A stretch of DNA of 64,000 bases from Earliella scabrosa. Taxonomy: Eukaryota; Basidiomycota; Agaricomycetes; Polyporales; Polyporaceae. Position 1 is the stretch's first letter. Every line of letters begins with the position of its first letter. The stretch covers positions 558,001-622,000 of the forward strand of contig JABYQQ010000019.1 in the NCBI GenBank assembly GCA_022605405.1, written 5' to 3'. Positions 35,662-47,113 of the stretch are shown here, in pieces. The notes below the pieces were generated by a model that saw only the letters and a list, made by a program, of their open reading frames with translations, searched no databases and was not told the DNA's origin. A program made the position numbers and the translations under genes.

Positions 35662-37147
35662 ATGAACATCGACCTTGCACAATTGAGAAGATCGCGAAAC
35701 CAGTACAGGGGACAAGAACTGAGGGAGCACAGGAACAGGGAGCAAGAGCTGAGGGAGAGTCGAGAGAGGGAGGAACGTGCCATCCAGGAATTAGCAATGC
35801 TCCGCAGCCGGTTCGAACTGCGGGAGGATGGGACCAGCAGACTTGAGGACAGCTACCATGAGGCGGTGAGGACACACAATCGGCTCGTACACCGCCTGGA
35901 CAAAGCGCGGTTAGAAGTCAACCACTTTCGTGCGCAAGCGGGGAGACTGGAGGACGCACTGGAGAACCTCGAACGTGAGCGCAGGGAAATAGAGGATGCT
36001 CTGCGAAGACGTACCTCGGAGTTGCAGGATGCGCAGAGATATCTTGCTCCAGTCAACGACATCGCAGACCAGGAACTTCTACACATCGTTGGAAGACTGA
36101 ACGCAACAGCGTTACAGACTGCAGCCACAGTCGCAGACGCGTTCGAAAACCGCTACGGGGGCCGCCAAGGTGTCTACGAGACCGGCGCCGCGATGGAAGC
36201 GGCCATGGAGCTGATGCGCGCAGGATTCCTCGGTGATATTCTCCCTGGAACCCTCCAGCACGCTGCTAAGCACAGGCACGTATCAACCACCGCCCTCGTT
36301 CAAGTGACACTTCAAGGCACATTGATGGCGTACGTGAACGAACTATGCACCACATGGTCCTCCCACCACCGGGATGTCACGATCGTGAAGGAGTTGTACG
36401 ATCGAATCAAAGAGCATGGTATGAGAATATCAAAGCAAAGCTGTGTGCACTGACCAATGCATCATCGCAGAACCTCAGTCGGTCTCTGGGAGATGGCGAG
36501 CCTTGAGTCACACTTACCTCAAGACTCTTACAGGGGATGGGGATGAGGGACCCGTCCCGGATCGCTACAAGAGGCGACTTCTGGAGCTGCTTACTACCAT
36601 CCTTCTCTCCTGTTATGTCCCAGTTCCCGGAGACGAACTGCTTGACGAGGTGCGCCAGCAGTGTTGGAAGGCCGTTGATGAAATCACGACTACGGCGCTG
36701 AGACTCCGAGGCCTTATGGGCGCAAAAATCTTGTCACGAGACATCTCCCTCATCTTCGCTCCCTCGGGAATCCCCTTCGACGATGCTACCATGGCGGACG
36801 ATAATGCAAGAGATGTCGCGGACGGTATGCGACGGAGCGGCGGATTGGTGCTTTGCACCACACAACTGGGGTTAATCCGCGAGGAGCGTCACCGCACTGA
36901 GAACGAGATCCGGCGCGTCGTCCTCTTGAAGCCCCAAGTAACATTGTGGAACGCTTTCCCAGAAATATGGAACGAAAAAGACAACACGATTGTAAGTGAG
37001 ACACCAGTCCGCGATACGAGGGTACTCAATAGAGTTTTAGGAGAACTTCGACGGGATGAGGGCACATACAGCAGTGAGTCACAGTTGCTCATGAGTGGAC
37101 TAGTGTTTGCCTTGTTCATTGAGGCATCTACAGAACGATTCTGGTAG
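35662..37147 (+). CDS. Coiled-coil protein C, partner of Hsp70-like C, diverged member
   Basis: Two exons (35662-36418 and 36471-37147) give 477 aa. It begins directly in charged coiled coil (REHRNREQELRESREREERA), and no N-terminal hydrophobic helix is seen. The core is weaker but recognisable: LRRRTSELQDAQRYLAPVND, LNATALQTAATVADAFENRY, and LVQVTLQGTLMAYVNELCTT. Exon 2 opens with EPQSVSGRWRALSHTYLKT and keeps LSRDISLIF, GLVLCTTQLGLIREE and VLLKPQVTLWNAFPEIW. The usual DEWADP motif is replaced by ADDNARDVAD. An extra C-terminal extension of about 50 residues (VRDTRVLNRVLGELRRDEGT and onward) is unique to this copy. Confidence 0.82.
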
Positions 37148-37881
37148 CAGGAGCAAGTAGCTTCATTCTGTGCATGAACTCAGGCGCAGGTTTTGAAGAC
37201 TCCAGGGGAAGATTACGACGAGGTACGCACCGCGGATATAGCACCCGGGACAGTCCATTCCGAAGAATGAGTACTCGGGAGAATGATACAGTGATGTGAC
37301 AAAGATGATGTCCAGTGGTCGAAGTACTTAGTTGAGGGCGATCGGCAGGAGTATGTCTTCAAGCATGTAGCGACGGTCCAGATGCGCAAAGAGTGGCATT
37401 GGCATGATCACTGTCAGGTCTAGGTATACATAGATCCGCTTTGCCCGGTGAATTCGAACATCCAGGGGGTTGATGTAAAATGGCCATTGAACCCTTCCCA
37501 ACTCCGAAGGGATTTTCGTGCTCCGCACTGAGCCCTGGCCTCCTCAGATTTGAACTCCGAGTTCCGAGCACCGGAACCAGGATCGGAAGGTTAGCTTGCA
37601 TTGCACCCTTCGTGACTCATGGGGCATGCATCAAGTGTCCAAGTGGACTACAACCTCTGGCCGCCTTATAACGACATACTGGGATTCTCATCTGGGTCAC
37701 TGTACAGTGACTAAGTACGGCCACGCCTTCCCGAGTCACCGGCGGTACGCCCTTTCATGATACTAGTCCTCGCCGGCGCTGAAACTCGATGAATATCCGA
37801 AACATCTAGATCTGCTGTCAGAAGTCATACAAAAGGGCGACCCGTCCATGCTTTGGATGGCGGCTATTGCCGGCACTCACC
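37148..37881. other. Intergenic, no gene seen
   Basis: About 0.7 kb between coiled-coil gene C and the serine-hydrolase gene. Short open frames only. Confidence 0.5.
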
Positions 37882-39836
37882 ATGCGTGGCCCTTCGAGCT
37901 TCACGGTCGGGATCCTCTCCATCCTCGCTGGCTACGCAGGATATTGGAAGATTGCTATCCGCCCTACTGTTCCCTCTCACTCAGAAGACGTAGAGCGATA
38001 TAGCTGCCGCCCTTTTCTTCCGAATCTGTTGTTAGACACACCGCCGACCAATCATTCCGCCATCCGCGATTCCGTCCAGGCCCTCGCCCATCACTTCTCA
38101 ACGCGCTTCACTAGAGGCGACATTGATAGCTTATCCATTGCCGTGGTAACCTCCACTGCTACTTTGTTTGAGCAGAATTTCGGAGTCATGCGAGCAAACG
38201 AAACGAACTCTCTGCCCACTCACAGTCACTCCGTATATCGCATCGCCTCAGTTGCCAAATTGTTCAATGTGCTAGAAGGCTTCATACTCGAGCAGAGGGG
38301 TCTCATCTCATGGTACGCGTCCATTCCATTGCTTCTTAACCGGGTCTTTGCATGATCATACGGCTACAGGGATGATCCAATCGACAAGTATATCAACGAC
38401 TTCAAGTATGTCGCCGACGGCCTCGACAAGGATGCGCCATACGCTACACGCGAGCAGCCCCCCATCACTCTCCGTCAGCTAGCCTCACACATGTCTGGTC
38501 TTGGTAGAGACTGGCCCCCAGGGACGGTCGCGGGCTGGCCGCATAATCTCGCAGGCATGGGTCCACCGCCGACAAACGGCCTCCCTTTCCCGACATACCA
38601 GGCGCTCCTCGAATCGATCGCGCGGCACCATCTTACCTCCCCTCCCGCCGCATATCCTGCATACTCAAACGCTGGGACAGCCCTCCTCGCGTACGCGCTC
38701 GCTGCAGCAAGTAGCGCGTCCACCGGACACGCGTCAAAGATCAGTTATGCGGACTTACTCCAGCGGGACATCTTCGAGCCTATGGGCCTCAACGGGAGTT
38801 CGTTCCTCGTCACAGAGACGAACAAGCACCTCATCGTGGTCCCATCTCTAGCACCGGAGGTTGCGGTGAGGATGACCTGCCTTAGTATCATGCTCGTCAC
38901 TCACCTCTTAGGTGCGCGCCTTAGGATCAAGACTTCTTGGACGCCATGAACCCGGCGGCCGGCCAGTACTCGTCCCTCTCCGACCTCATCACAGTCACGC
39001 AGACCCTCCTCAACCCCAAGCATCCAAAGAGCCAGCTCAGCCAGTACTCGATGAACACGTGGCTGCAGTCCGTCCATCCCTTCGAGGAAGACGACTGGAC
39101 GGAGATGGGCCTCGTGTGGGAGATCATCAAGGCGCGCGACTCGAACGGACGCCTGCGCAAGATCTATTGGAAGCGTGCGTATCCCTCGCTCTGATCGCGC
39201 CCGCGCGCGCTGCTGACGATGTCAATACATAGTGGGCGCCATGGCGGGCTATCACGCCGCGCTCGCGATCCATCCAGGGACGGGCTATGGCGTTGTTGTC
39301 CTCCTCACAGGACACTATCCCGACGCCGCGAAGCTCGCGTACGACGCGTTTGAAATCTTCCAGCCCGCCATCGACCGCGCGCTTGCCGACATGGCGACTG
39401 CCCTCTACGTTGGGGAATGGCACAACCTCGACCGGGGTGCAGAGGTGGAGTCGTCCGCGCGGATCGTCATCGAGAAGGGAACACTCTACGTCGAGAAGCT
39501 CACCCTGCTCGGCGTTGATGCACTCAGGAACTTCGGCGCGCCGGGGCGGCTTGCGCTGCGCTCGAGCGGACGGCAGGATGAGTTCAGGTAAGTATATGCT
39601 GTTCCGGTTCGATGTTCCTCATGCGCGCGTTGTGCTGATTGAGGCTCTACAGGATCGATACGGGTATACCCGGGTACAACGGCCAGAAGCACATGGGGTG
39701 CTACCCTTACTGGAACGGACAGGATCTGTGGGGAGTGCGGAACAATGCCGCGGTGAACGCAATCTACTTCACAGGACCAGAGGACGACCGGCGGCTCCAT
39801 GTCCCGTCTCTCTCACTTGTACTGACCAGGGCTTAG
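37882..39836 (+). CDS. Beta-lactamase-fold serine hydrolase (class C / penicillin-binding-protein-like)
   Basis: Five exons. The N-terminus (SSFTVGILSILAGYAGYW) looks like a signal or anchor. Catalytic SxxK motif SVAK lies in YRIASVAKLFNVLEGFILEQ. After the first intron comes DDPIDKYINDF, then LRQLASHMSGLGRDWPPG, and a YxN motif in YPAYSNAGTALLAYALAAAS, followed by IFEPMGLNGSSF. Later exons carry AMNPAAGQYSSLSDLITVTQ, YHAALAIHPGTGYGVVVLLT and a C-terminal lipocalin-like region ending LHVPSLSLVLTRA. The fold is used by esterases, D-aminopeptidases and lactamases. Fungal members are often secondary-metabolism or secreted esterases; the substrate here is unknown. Confidence 0.88.
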
Positions 39837-39956
39837 ACATGTTTGTTGCGTAGTATTGATCTCCATTGATACATCAGTTCAGCCAGATACGTCACATCCC
39901 AAGTAGTACGAAGCTAAAGTCCGATGATATGTCCCTCTATGTAGCGTCAACTGGTA

Positions 39957-41753
39957 TCAGTGCTCACACATATTGAACTCGAGTTCGAACACCCGCTCGT
40001 TGTGCTCAATGACGAACTCTGAGCGCTCCTTCATGAGTGCATCACGATCTGCCTCCGCCTGCTCACGCGTAATGGTACCTTCTCTTACGTGGCCGGCAAC
40101 CATATCGAAGAGCTCCTGTGGAAGCTTGCGCAGCGCATCCGCCTTCTCGAGCTCCTCAATTGCCCAGTCCGCCTGCTGAGGCGGCACGTCCGTCGTGGAC
40201 AGAATGCGGTGATTCGGGTTGACGAGGAAGAAGCACAGGATCTTGCGGTACCCCGGCTTCGTCGGGTCCGCGAGTTTGAACTCGTCGACGTGGTGCTGGT
40301 AGATGTTCGGGAACGCGACGCACTTGTCCTCCTCCGCGACGATGTGCGAGAGGTTCTGGTTCTGCTCGTTCCCGTTCGCGAAGCCGAACACGACCGAGTA
40401 GCCCCGGTTGTCGCTCTGCTCGTACGGCATGTCGGATGCGGACTCCTCTGTGCCGACGACGGTCCGGAACGAGAGCCGCGACTCGGTGATGTTCTCGCAC
40501 GCGTAGTAGTAGAGGCCCGTCGCGACGATGCTCTCGTTGCCCATGCCCTCGACGTGCCACGCTCCGCCGGGATACGTCGGGGACTCGGGGGTGAGGACGA
40601 TGTTCGCAAGCTTGACGATCACCTGGAGGGTGCGTCCCTTGAGAGAGTACGTCGTCCGTTCGTCGTCGGGCTGAGGCTTGAACGGCTCCGGATCCGGGAC
40701 GACGGGCCATTTGTGGAGGCGCTCCCACTCGTCGTAGATATCGTGCTCTGGCGTGTACGGACCCTCCAAGTCTGGCTCTTCCAAGTCCTCGGGGTACCAA
40801 CCATATGGGTCAACTTCGATCGCGAGTTCGGGCTCCGCAGAAAGCGTGTCTGAAAGCACACGCTCGAAGAGGGGGATGAAGCGCGCTAGAATGGAAGTGA
40901 TGGGCGGGTAAAGGGGAGCGTAACGAGTTGGGTGGAGGTTGTTGATGTACCCGAGGCATTTGACCGCGCCGGAATCCGTCACCTCGAAGTCAGTGGGTAG
41001 CCACTGATACTTTGGCGATATGCACCACGCGTCTGGATCCTCGAGGTCGGGTCGGCGAGCAAAGTATTCTTCGGATGTGAGGCGCTCGAGTGAGCCCTTC
41101 TCCGCGGCTGAGTTGGTTGGGGCGTTCTGCTTCCGAACGTAGGATCCATCGATGCGAAGGCAGTACATGGATGGATGGACGAGGTCGAGGACTTGGTTGT
41201 TTGAGCCTGGATGCCAATCTTTCTCTTCGTCTGGGACTGCCTCGAGCAGGCCGGCGCCAGCAACGAAGGCCTCCTTGAGTTCCGGAGTGATGAGAGACCG
41301 CGACTCGTAAACCTTCCTGATGGCGGTCGCCTGGAGTATAGAGTCAGTCTATGAACCGCTCCAGCAATCAGGGATACCTACAAAGATACCCGTGTCCGGA
41401 TCACGTTGGTCCGCGACGTACTTGAGCTCCGCAAAGATGTAGTCGAGCTGCGCGTCGGTGATGCGCTCGCGAGGCCACTTCTTCTTGTAGTACTCATACC
41501 GCTCTTCGCCACCCCAGAACTCCTCGACCATGTCGCGGTCGTGGTCCACAATCTCCTGACGCCACTTAGCAGCGATGCCCGCGTCCTCGACTTTGTCCCA
41601 CCAGTTCGGCTTCGAGCGTATCTTGCCTGAGAAGTAACGCATCCGCAGCTCGACGAGCGTGATTGGCTCGTACTGCTCGAACTCGAAGGGAGATGGGAAG
41701 TCGGAGAGGATCTCTGTCCGTCGGAGAAACTCCATGGTGATCGCGGAAGACAT
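39957..41753 (-). CDS. DUF4246 family protein
   Basis: Two exons (41753-41382 and 41330-39957) give 581 aa. The start at MSSAITMEFLRRTEILSDFP was chosen because a longer frame adds an unlikely Arg-rich leader. Family hallmarks: LRMRYFSGKIRSKPNWWDKV; WHPGSNNQVLDLVHPSMYCL; LGYINNLHPTRYAPLYPPI; then a jelly-roll-like block VIVKLANIVLTPESPTYPGG, WHVEGMGNESIVATGLYYY, ACENITESRLSFRTVVG, FPNIYQHHVDEFKLADPTKP, and KILCFFLVNPNHRILSTTDV with PPQQADW. The His residues in WHVEG and HHVDEF would fit an Fe-dependent dioxygenase-like site. The biochemical function of DUF4246 is not established. It is convergent with the serine hydrolase. Confidence 0.9.
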
Positions 41754-43639
41754 AGGGGATCTCAACAGCAGCCTATATACCTTTGCGGGCATTGCCGAGT
41801 TAGGCCCGCCACGGTGCCTGGACCGCTGTCCCACCGCGCCCGACGTTCACCGGAATTGGTCATATCCCGCCTGATGGGACAGCAAATGAGTCGGAAGCTG
41901 TCAGAAGGAGCACAAGGAACTCACCAAGCAAGGTCTCCCATATCATTGTTATGACTCGGCAGCATTCGATGGGACAAGTGCGATACGGCGTGCCAAGAGC
42001 GTGTCCGCCCTCATGTTCAACGTGCTCGTCTTGCAATCGCCTTACATGACCGCGAGAGGTCTTGCGTGAGGGTAGAGATTTCGCTGGGCGGAGGTCAGAT
42101 CGAATTCCAAGATACACACGCCCGCCTACCTTGCACTTGACAAGTTGCGGTTTCGATATGACCAGTGAGTACGCCAGGCATCCCCATCAATGTTGTATGA
42201 GTGGGCGCTCTCTCTCGCACGAACACTGGCACTTGACTAGTCCAGACTAGACCTGACTGTACTGACTGTAGACTCTCTTGTCAGATTGAAGCAATGCCAG
42301 TCGATTAACTTGACGCGGCGAGGACGTACATGGATGGAAAACTCCGACTTCGGACTTGGACGAGCTACAGATAGTGCGTACATTTTGAGGGACCACCCCT
42401 TCGTCTTCTGTGTTGCAGAGATTGTCAGGGTGTACATGCTTGTGTGCACTGTGGTGCGAAGGGACGAAAGGAACTTCAAGCCAGATTGTCTGCACCATAG
42501 TGCACTTTCTCCGAGAGTCTCGCAGACTGTCTACCCGACCGGCGCTCCCTCCATTCCGACGTCGCCCGATACCAGCGGCAATCACCGAGACGGTTCGACT
42601 TTGTTCTTCTGTAAGCCATGAGCCTGCTACTTTTGCAATACTTATTCCGCCAACTCCGTTCGATCCCTCCATATGCAGCACAACTCAGTAAGTTATTGTA
42701 ATTCAAGCGCAGTCCCTCCTGTACCCCACTGTATTAGCGCACTCTCCATCGAGAGAATAGTGTATGATTAAGCGCTTGATGAACGCCGTCTACTACCTAC
42801 GTCTTGCCACATTCTTATACCGATCTTCAAGCTTACTCCGGCACCAATAGGCAACTTGAACATGGCAATTTGATGATAGTCAACTCTTACCATGATAAAT
42901 CAGTATCGGTGAAGCCGTTCTGTCTTGCCAGGATCCTTTTTCCTCATGTAGTCGCTGCGCCGTTCCATATTCACAGGTGTGAACCCTTTACTAACTCATG
43001 ACCATAACCCTGAAGCCTTCGCAGATCCTGCCCATTTTGTCTCCCTGTGGTCAGTCCGACTAATGATGACTGAACCACATATGAGTGCGTTGTTCACAAA
43101 ACCTTAAGGGACATGTCTTCAAAGTTCACGTCGATCAGTGCACCTTTTCTCACAGTCTCTGCGAAGCGATCACTCCACACAGATGTGAGATGATGATGTG
43201 CGGGGAAGGGTGCAAAGACAGTCTTAGATAGACAATTGCCAGTCCCATGGCATATAGTGTTCATTGTTCAAACACTGACTAACATCGCTCATATACTGAC
43301 ATGAAGAAGAACCGGTCGCAGTGAACACACCGTTCCATCGCTATGGGGATGTCTCATGGCGGTTCTCAATGAGTGCGCAATCATATGTAGCTTGCACATG
43401 TGGACTGCTGAGTCCTGACCAGCCGTACGATCCGAGACTGGTCGCTGGTAGCGTAAGAACAAACCAGTCATAACCAGACTGCTGTCAAACCCTGGCGTTC
43501 AACGGCTGAGGCTGGCGGGAATATTCATGAACAGCAGTCAGTACTCCGGCCCTTGGGGCCGCTTGCATCTAGCACTAATACATCCTCGCTTAGCCAAACC
43601 TGACCTCCATCGGCAGTCTTCGTCCTGTTCCACAACGAC
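41754..43639. other. Gene-poor flank of the transposon block
   Basis: No credible gene. The stretch at 42489-42528 (CTGCACCATAGTGCACTTTC, then TCCGAGAGTCTCGCAGACT) resembles the reverse complement of 44930-44966, suggesting fragments of a dispersed repeat. AT content rises compared with the gene-rich part. Confidence 0.45.
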
Positions 43640-43981
43640 ATGTATGGCTTCTACCGCAACGTGACGACTCAGCTCTGTGCGCACTACCGGACCATCTGTC
43701 ACTGGCGTCCCAACAAGTTTCGATGCAACGTATTCAGGGCCGCGACCTTCAACCTTGGGGACGACCCACTAGTGTGCACCACTGCCAGCATGACTCGACT
43801 TGAGCTGGGAGGGCACCTTGTGCTATGGGACCTCCGGCTCATGATCGGGTTCCCGTCTGGTTCCTTGGTTCGCATCCCTTCCGCCATCCTTCGTCATTCA
43901 AACACTGCGGTCGTTGGCAGCGCACAAATGCCATGTTTCCTTTACGCGGTTCAAGTGAACGGAGGGGTTCTTTTCCGCTGA
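43640..43981 (+). pseudogene. Relic of a TET/JBP-like 2OG-Fe dioxygenase from a KDZ-type transposon
   Basis: A 113-codon frame contains AHYRTICHWRPNKFRCNVFR, AATFNLGDDP, and GGHLVLWDLRLMIGFPSGSL followed by VRIPSAILRHSNTAV and NGGVLFR. From memory, this is the double-stranded beta-helix part of the TET/JBP-like dioxygenases that are abundant in mushroom genomes and linked to Kyakuja-Dileera-Zisupton transposons. The distal His (RHSNT) is present, but the segment that should hold the HxD metal-binding motif is replaced by unrelated residues (VCTTASMTRLE). No other exons are evident. Family assignment rests on recalled motifs. Confidence 0.55.
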
Positions 43982-44320
43982 CAGTGGGTTGAGTGCAGGT
44001 TCTTCAACCAGAAGGATCTCCTGGCTCGCAGAGGGGAGCTAACATAATTTCAATATGGAGCGGACTATTGGGCCAAGGGCGTTGGGCGTAGCTGGTAACT
44101 TGGACCTTCTGCGACACAACGGTGTGCCAGCAGGCGCAAGTATATATTCTGTATGCTTGAACGAATGCTTTGGGACCCATGCCTGCGCAGACTTCACACA
44201 TCCTAGAGAAGAGATTTTTGACGTACTTCACATATGACTACTAGGAATCCAGTAACACGTCTAATACAGCCACTGGCATTTCATACACCCGCGAAGCCTG
44301 AAGGCGGGGAGTTGCGATGT

Positions 44321-44530
44321 CTTCACATACATGTGCGAAGCCATCGCTGCGTCTCACAAGTCTTCGCAGACACCAGCGAAACCTGCGCGCCTCGTTGTGT
44401 TATCTTCACATGTATGCGCGAAGCCATCGCTTCATGTCACAACTAGTGTGCACGAACCCCGGGCCGTGAAGCCCACTCACGCAGTCCCGATGACTTCACA
44501 TATATCTGCGCAGCCACTGCTCTCTCTCGC
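44321..44530. repeat. Degenerate tandem repeat of about 85-90 bp
   Basis: Units beginning CTTCACAT and followed by TGCGAAGCCATCGC or TGCGCAGCCACTGC start near 44321, 44404 and 44494. A partial earlier unit lies near 44279. The frames across it are an artefact of the repeat. Possible remnant of a subterminal transposon region. Confidence 0.6.
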
Positions 44531-44920
44531 AAAGCTTCGCACAACACCACAAGGCTATGACAATGTACAATGGCGCGACAATCGTACTTCCACTTCGATG
44601 TAAGTACTACTATTGCCCAAATTCCCACTCCATGCCCCGTCCTCCTTATAATATATGTAAGCCCTACTTCCACTGGCACTTCGGCGTTACTTCAAGTTGA
44701 AGGAATAAATTCCCAAAGCGCCACGCTCATCCCAGCTCCTATGCACCTCCGTTCCATTTCCCCTGTGTGCATCTGCTATTTCCGCCACCCTACGTTCATA
44801 CTTACAGTCAAAACGTCGACCCAACAGTCCACTCGAGACATAGAATAGGACACGCGCGCGATCAATATTCAATACGCGATCAACCGCCGGCGCCAAATAC
44901 GTTAGCCGATCACGTGTTGT

Positions 44921-44947
44921 CTCGGAGAGTCTGGGAGACTCTCCGAG
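44921..44947. repeat. Perfect 12-bp palindrome with 3-base loop
   Basis: CTCGGAGAGTCT, GGG, AGACTCTCCGAG. It lies 28 bases outside the left target repeat of the first TIR element. Related CTCCGAGAGTCTCGCAGACT sequence occurs at 42.5 kb. Confidence 0.85.
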
Positions 44948-44981
44948 AAAATGCAACATGGTGCAGGTGCTCTCCTTCAAG

Positions 44982-46357
44982 CCCAGTGAGAATCGACAAA
45001 GTCTCTGGCGCTCTCCCTCGGTCTCCGGCGGTCTCTGACAGCACATACCTCCCGCAACGGACAGAGACAGATGGAGACCTCCACGAAGGCCTATAATACA
45101 GACCAGAGGCGGTCTCCATCTGTATCCTTGCCTCTTGCGCGGTTCCTTCCTGTATCTAGCCTAGGGTAGAGTCAACAATGGATGCATTAGTAGAGCCCTC
45201 TACGCATATCCGGTCTCGAGAGCTGTCCACAGGTCTCGCCATGTCTTTGAAAGTCACTGTCTGTCTCTATTGGTCCCTAGTGATACACAGTATTAGGGAT
45301 ACACTGGGCACGCGTGCGCGCGCCCCCAACTTCCCGCTCGCGCGCACGCACCGCCCGTTCGCGCACACACTCGCTCGCTCGTTCGCCCATCCCACCGGCG
45401 ACCGCACCCTCGCGCGCACCCCCGTCGCCCGCGCGTCCGCCCTCGCGCTCCCGCCCGTTCGCGCGCCCGCACCCGCTCGCTCGTTAGCCCATCCCACCTC
45501 ACCCGCGCATCCACCCGCACACCCGCACACGCGCGTTGCCCACTCTCGCCCCCTCGCGCCCTGTTACCGCTTGCTCTCGCCCACCGCCACCCGCCTGTTC
45601 TCGCCTGCCCGCATCCTCTTGCTTGCCCTCGTCCGCCCCACACAGCCGGTTGCACCTCCACTCACCTTGCCTACTGGCCCGCTACCCCTGCCCTGCCCGC
45701 TGTCTGCGCTTGCCCTGCCCGCCCGCTGCCCTTTCCTAGCCCATCTCACCCGCTCTCCTTGTCCGCCCACCTCGTTACCCACTAGTCCACCTGCTACAAC
45801 TCCTTCCTGGCCCGCCCGGCTTTACCTTGTCCACCTTTCTGCCTGTACACCTCGCCATGCACCCAACTTACCTGGCTATCCACATTGCAACGCAGTAGGA
45901 GTGGGATAGCGGGAGGAAGGAGAGAGCAAGGGACTTAGGAGGAAGATGGCGGTAGGAGAAAAGGGTCGTTTGAGGGCAACGTGGAGCACAAGTTGCATAT
46001 GACATCATGTACTGACGTCGACTGGTAGGCGCCGCGGCGGCGTGCGGGATGCGGGGCAAGAGAGCGCCGGGGAGGCAGAGTGGGAGGTAGGGCAAGATGC
46101 GGGGCACGAGACTCCTGGGAGAGCGTGCAAGAAAGGTGCAAGGGACATGGTGCACAGACAGGCGTACGAAGTGCAAAGAACCAGCAAACAAGTTCTCCAG
46201 AGCGCCCAGCAATCAATGCCAGACTTGAACTTTGCTTGAACTCCTTCAACAAATGTGGACTTGAGTGGCGCTCGATCTGACACGAGTCCGCCCGTGACAC
46301 TCCGAGACAGGTGGAGACCGACGGCGACCGCCAGAGACTTTGTCGATTCTCACTGGG
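44982..46357. mobile_element. TIR element E1, about 1.38 kb, non-autonomous
   Basis: Bases 44982-45010 (starting CCCAGTGAGAATCGACAAAG) are the perfect 29-bp reverse complement of 46329-46357. Imperfect pairing continues inward. CTTCAAG stands directly outside both ends (44975-44981 and 46358-46364). The interior is very GC-rich and low-complexity: CGCGCCC-type runs at 45310-45560, CTGCCC-type at 45680-45800, and purine-rich sequence from 45900. The long frames there are compositional. No transposase was found. Because CTTCAAG is palindromic about its middle base, the true target duplication could be 7, 5 or 3 bases. Confidence 0.82.
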
Positions 46358-46364
46358 CTTCAAG
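46358..46364. repeat. CTTCAAG target word shared by elements E1 and E2
   Basis: The same 7-mer in the same orientation occurs at 44975-44981, 46358-46364 and 58500-58506, i.e. left of E1, between E1 and E2, and right of E2. This is what one expects if the second element inserted into the target duplication made by the first. Confidence 0.85.
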
Positions 46365-47109
46365 CCCAGTGAAAACTCGCTCGTTGGATTCCGTTATTGG
46401 CGGGGTCCGTTCGTTTTTTTCTGTAATATAAGATAATATGTGTCAGACATACGCGCAAAAACGAAAAGGGGTCGGTTTAACGGATAATCCGTTAAACTCC
46501 GTATGACGGAATCACCGCCACAAGCGAAATAAAACAAGGATATACGCCGTTCTGTTTGACGGCGTATGGGTTGGCTCCCGGGGTCTGGACGGTGGGGCAC
46601 TACGAATAACGGATGAAAACAAGTGGATACAGTTTCATACACGAGAAACTAGCTATAGTACATGAGAATACGGCCGGGTACACAGGCGTACACACTTTCC
46701 TCCCGTCCGCCCCACTCCCCACTACTGTATGCGTGCGCGCGACGGATGCACAAGAGCGCAATAGATGTGCAAGCGGCGCGGGCTGGGCGTTGCGAGCCAA
46801 GAGCGAGGCGGGCGCAGCACGAGAGCGAGGCAAGTGCAAGGCCAGAGACTGAGACGAGAGACCGAGATGACAACGCGATGCTGGCGCGAGAAGGGAGCAA
46901 GACCAGCGACCAAGACGAGGGAGCGAGACGCGATGGGAGACCGTGAGGAGAGAGCGCGACGAGAGAGCGGGTCGTGGCATATCGCTGGAATGCATATAGC
47001 CAGGTATGGGTAAGATGTGAGAGGAACACACACCGTGCCATATCCGCTGCCTGTTCTGCCCGCTCTCCTTATTCCCCATGCCCGCTCTCCTTATTCCCCA
47101 TGCCCTCTC

Positions 47110-47113
47110 CCGC
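47110..47113. repeat. Left target-site duplication CCGC
   Basis: Matches 57792-57795 on the other side of the LTR dimer. Confidence 0.7.

Noticed and set aside
45178..45909. A 243-codon frame in element E1
   Set aside because: Pro/Ala/Arg composition follows from low-complexity CGC/CCC DNA. Both strands are open for the same reason.
44982..46357. Assigning E1 and E2 to hAT or CACTA superfamilies
   Set aside because: The CCCAG ends and an ambiguous 7/5/3-base duplication do not fit hAT (8 bases, CA start) or CACTA (CACTR start) clearly, and there is no transposase to decide.
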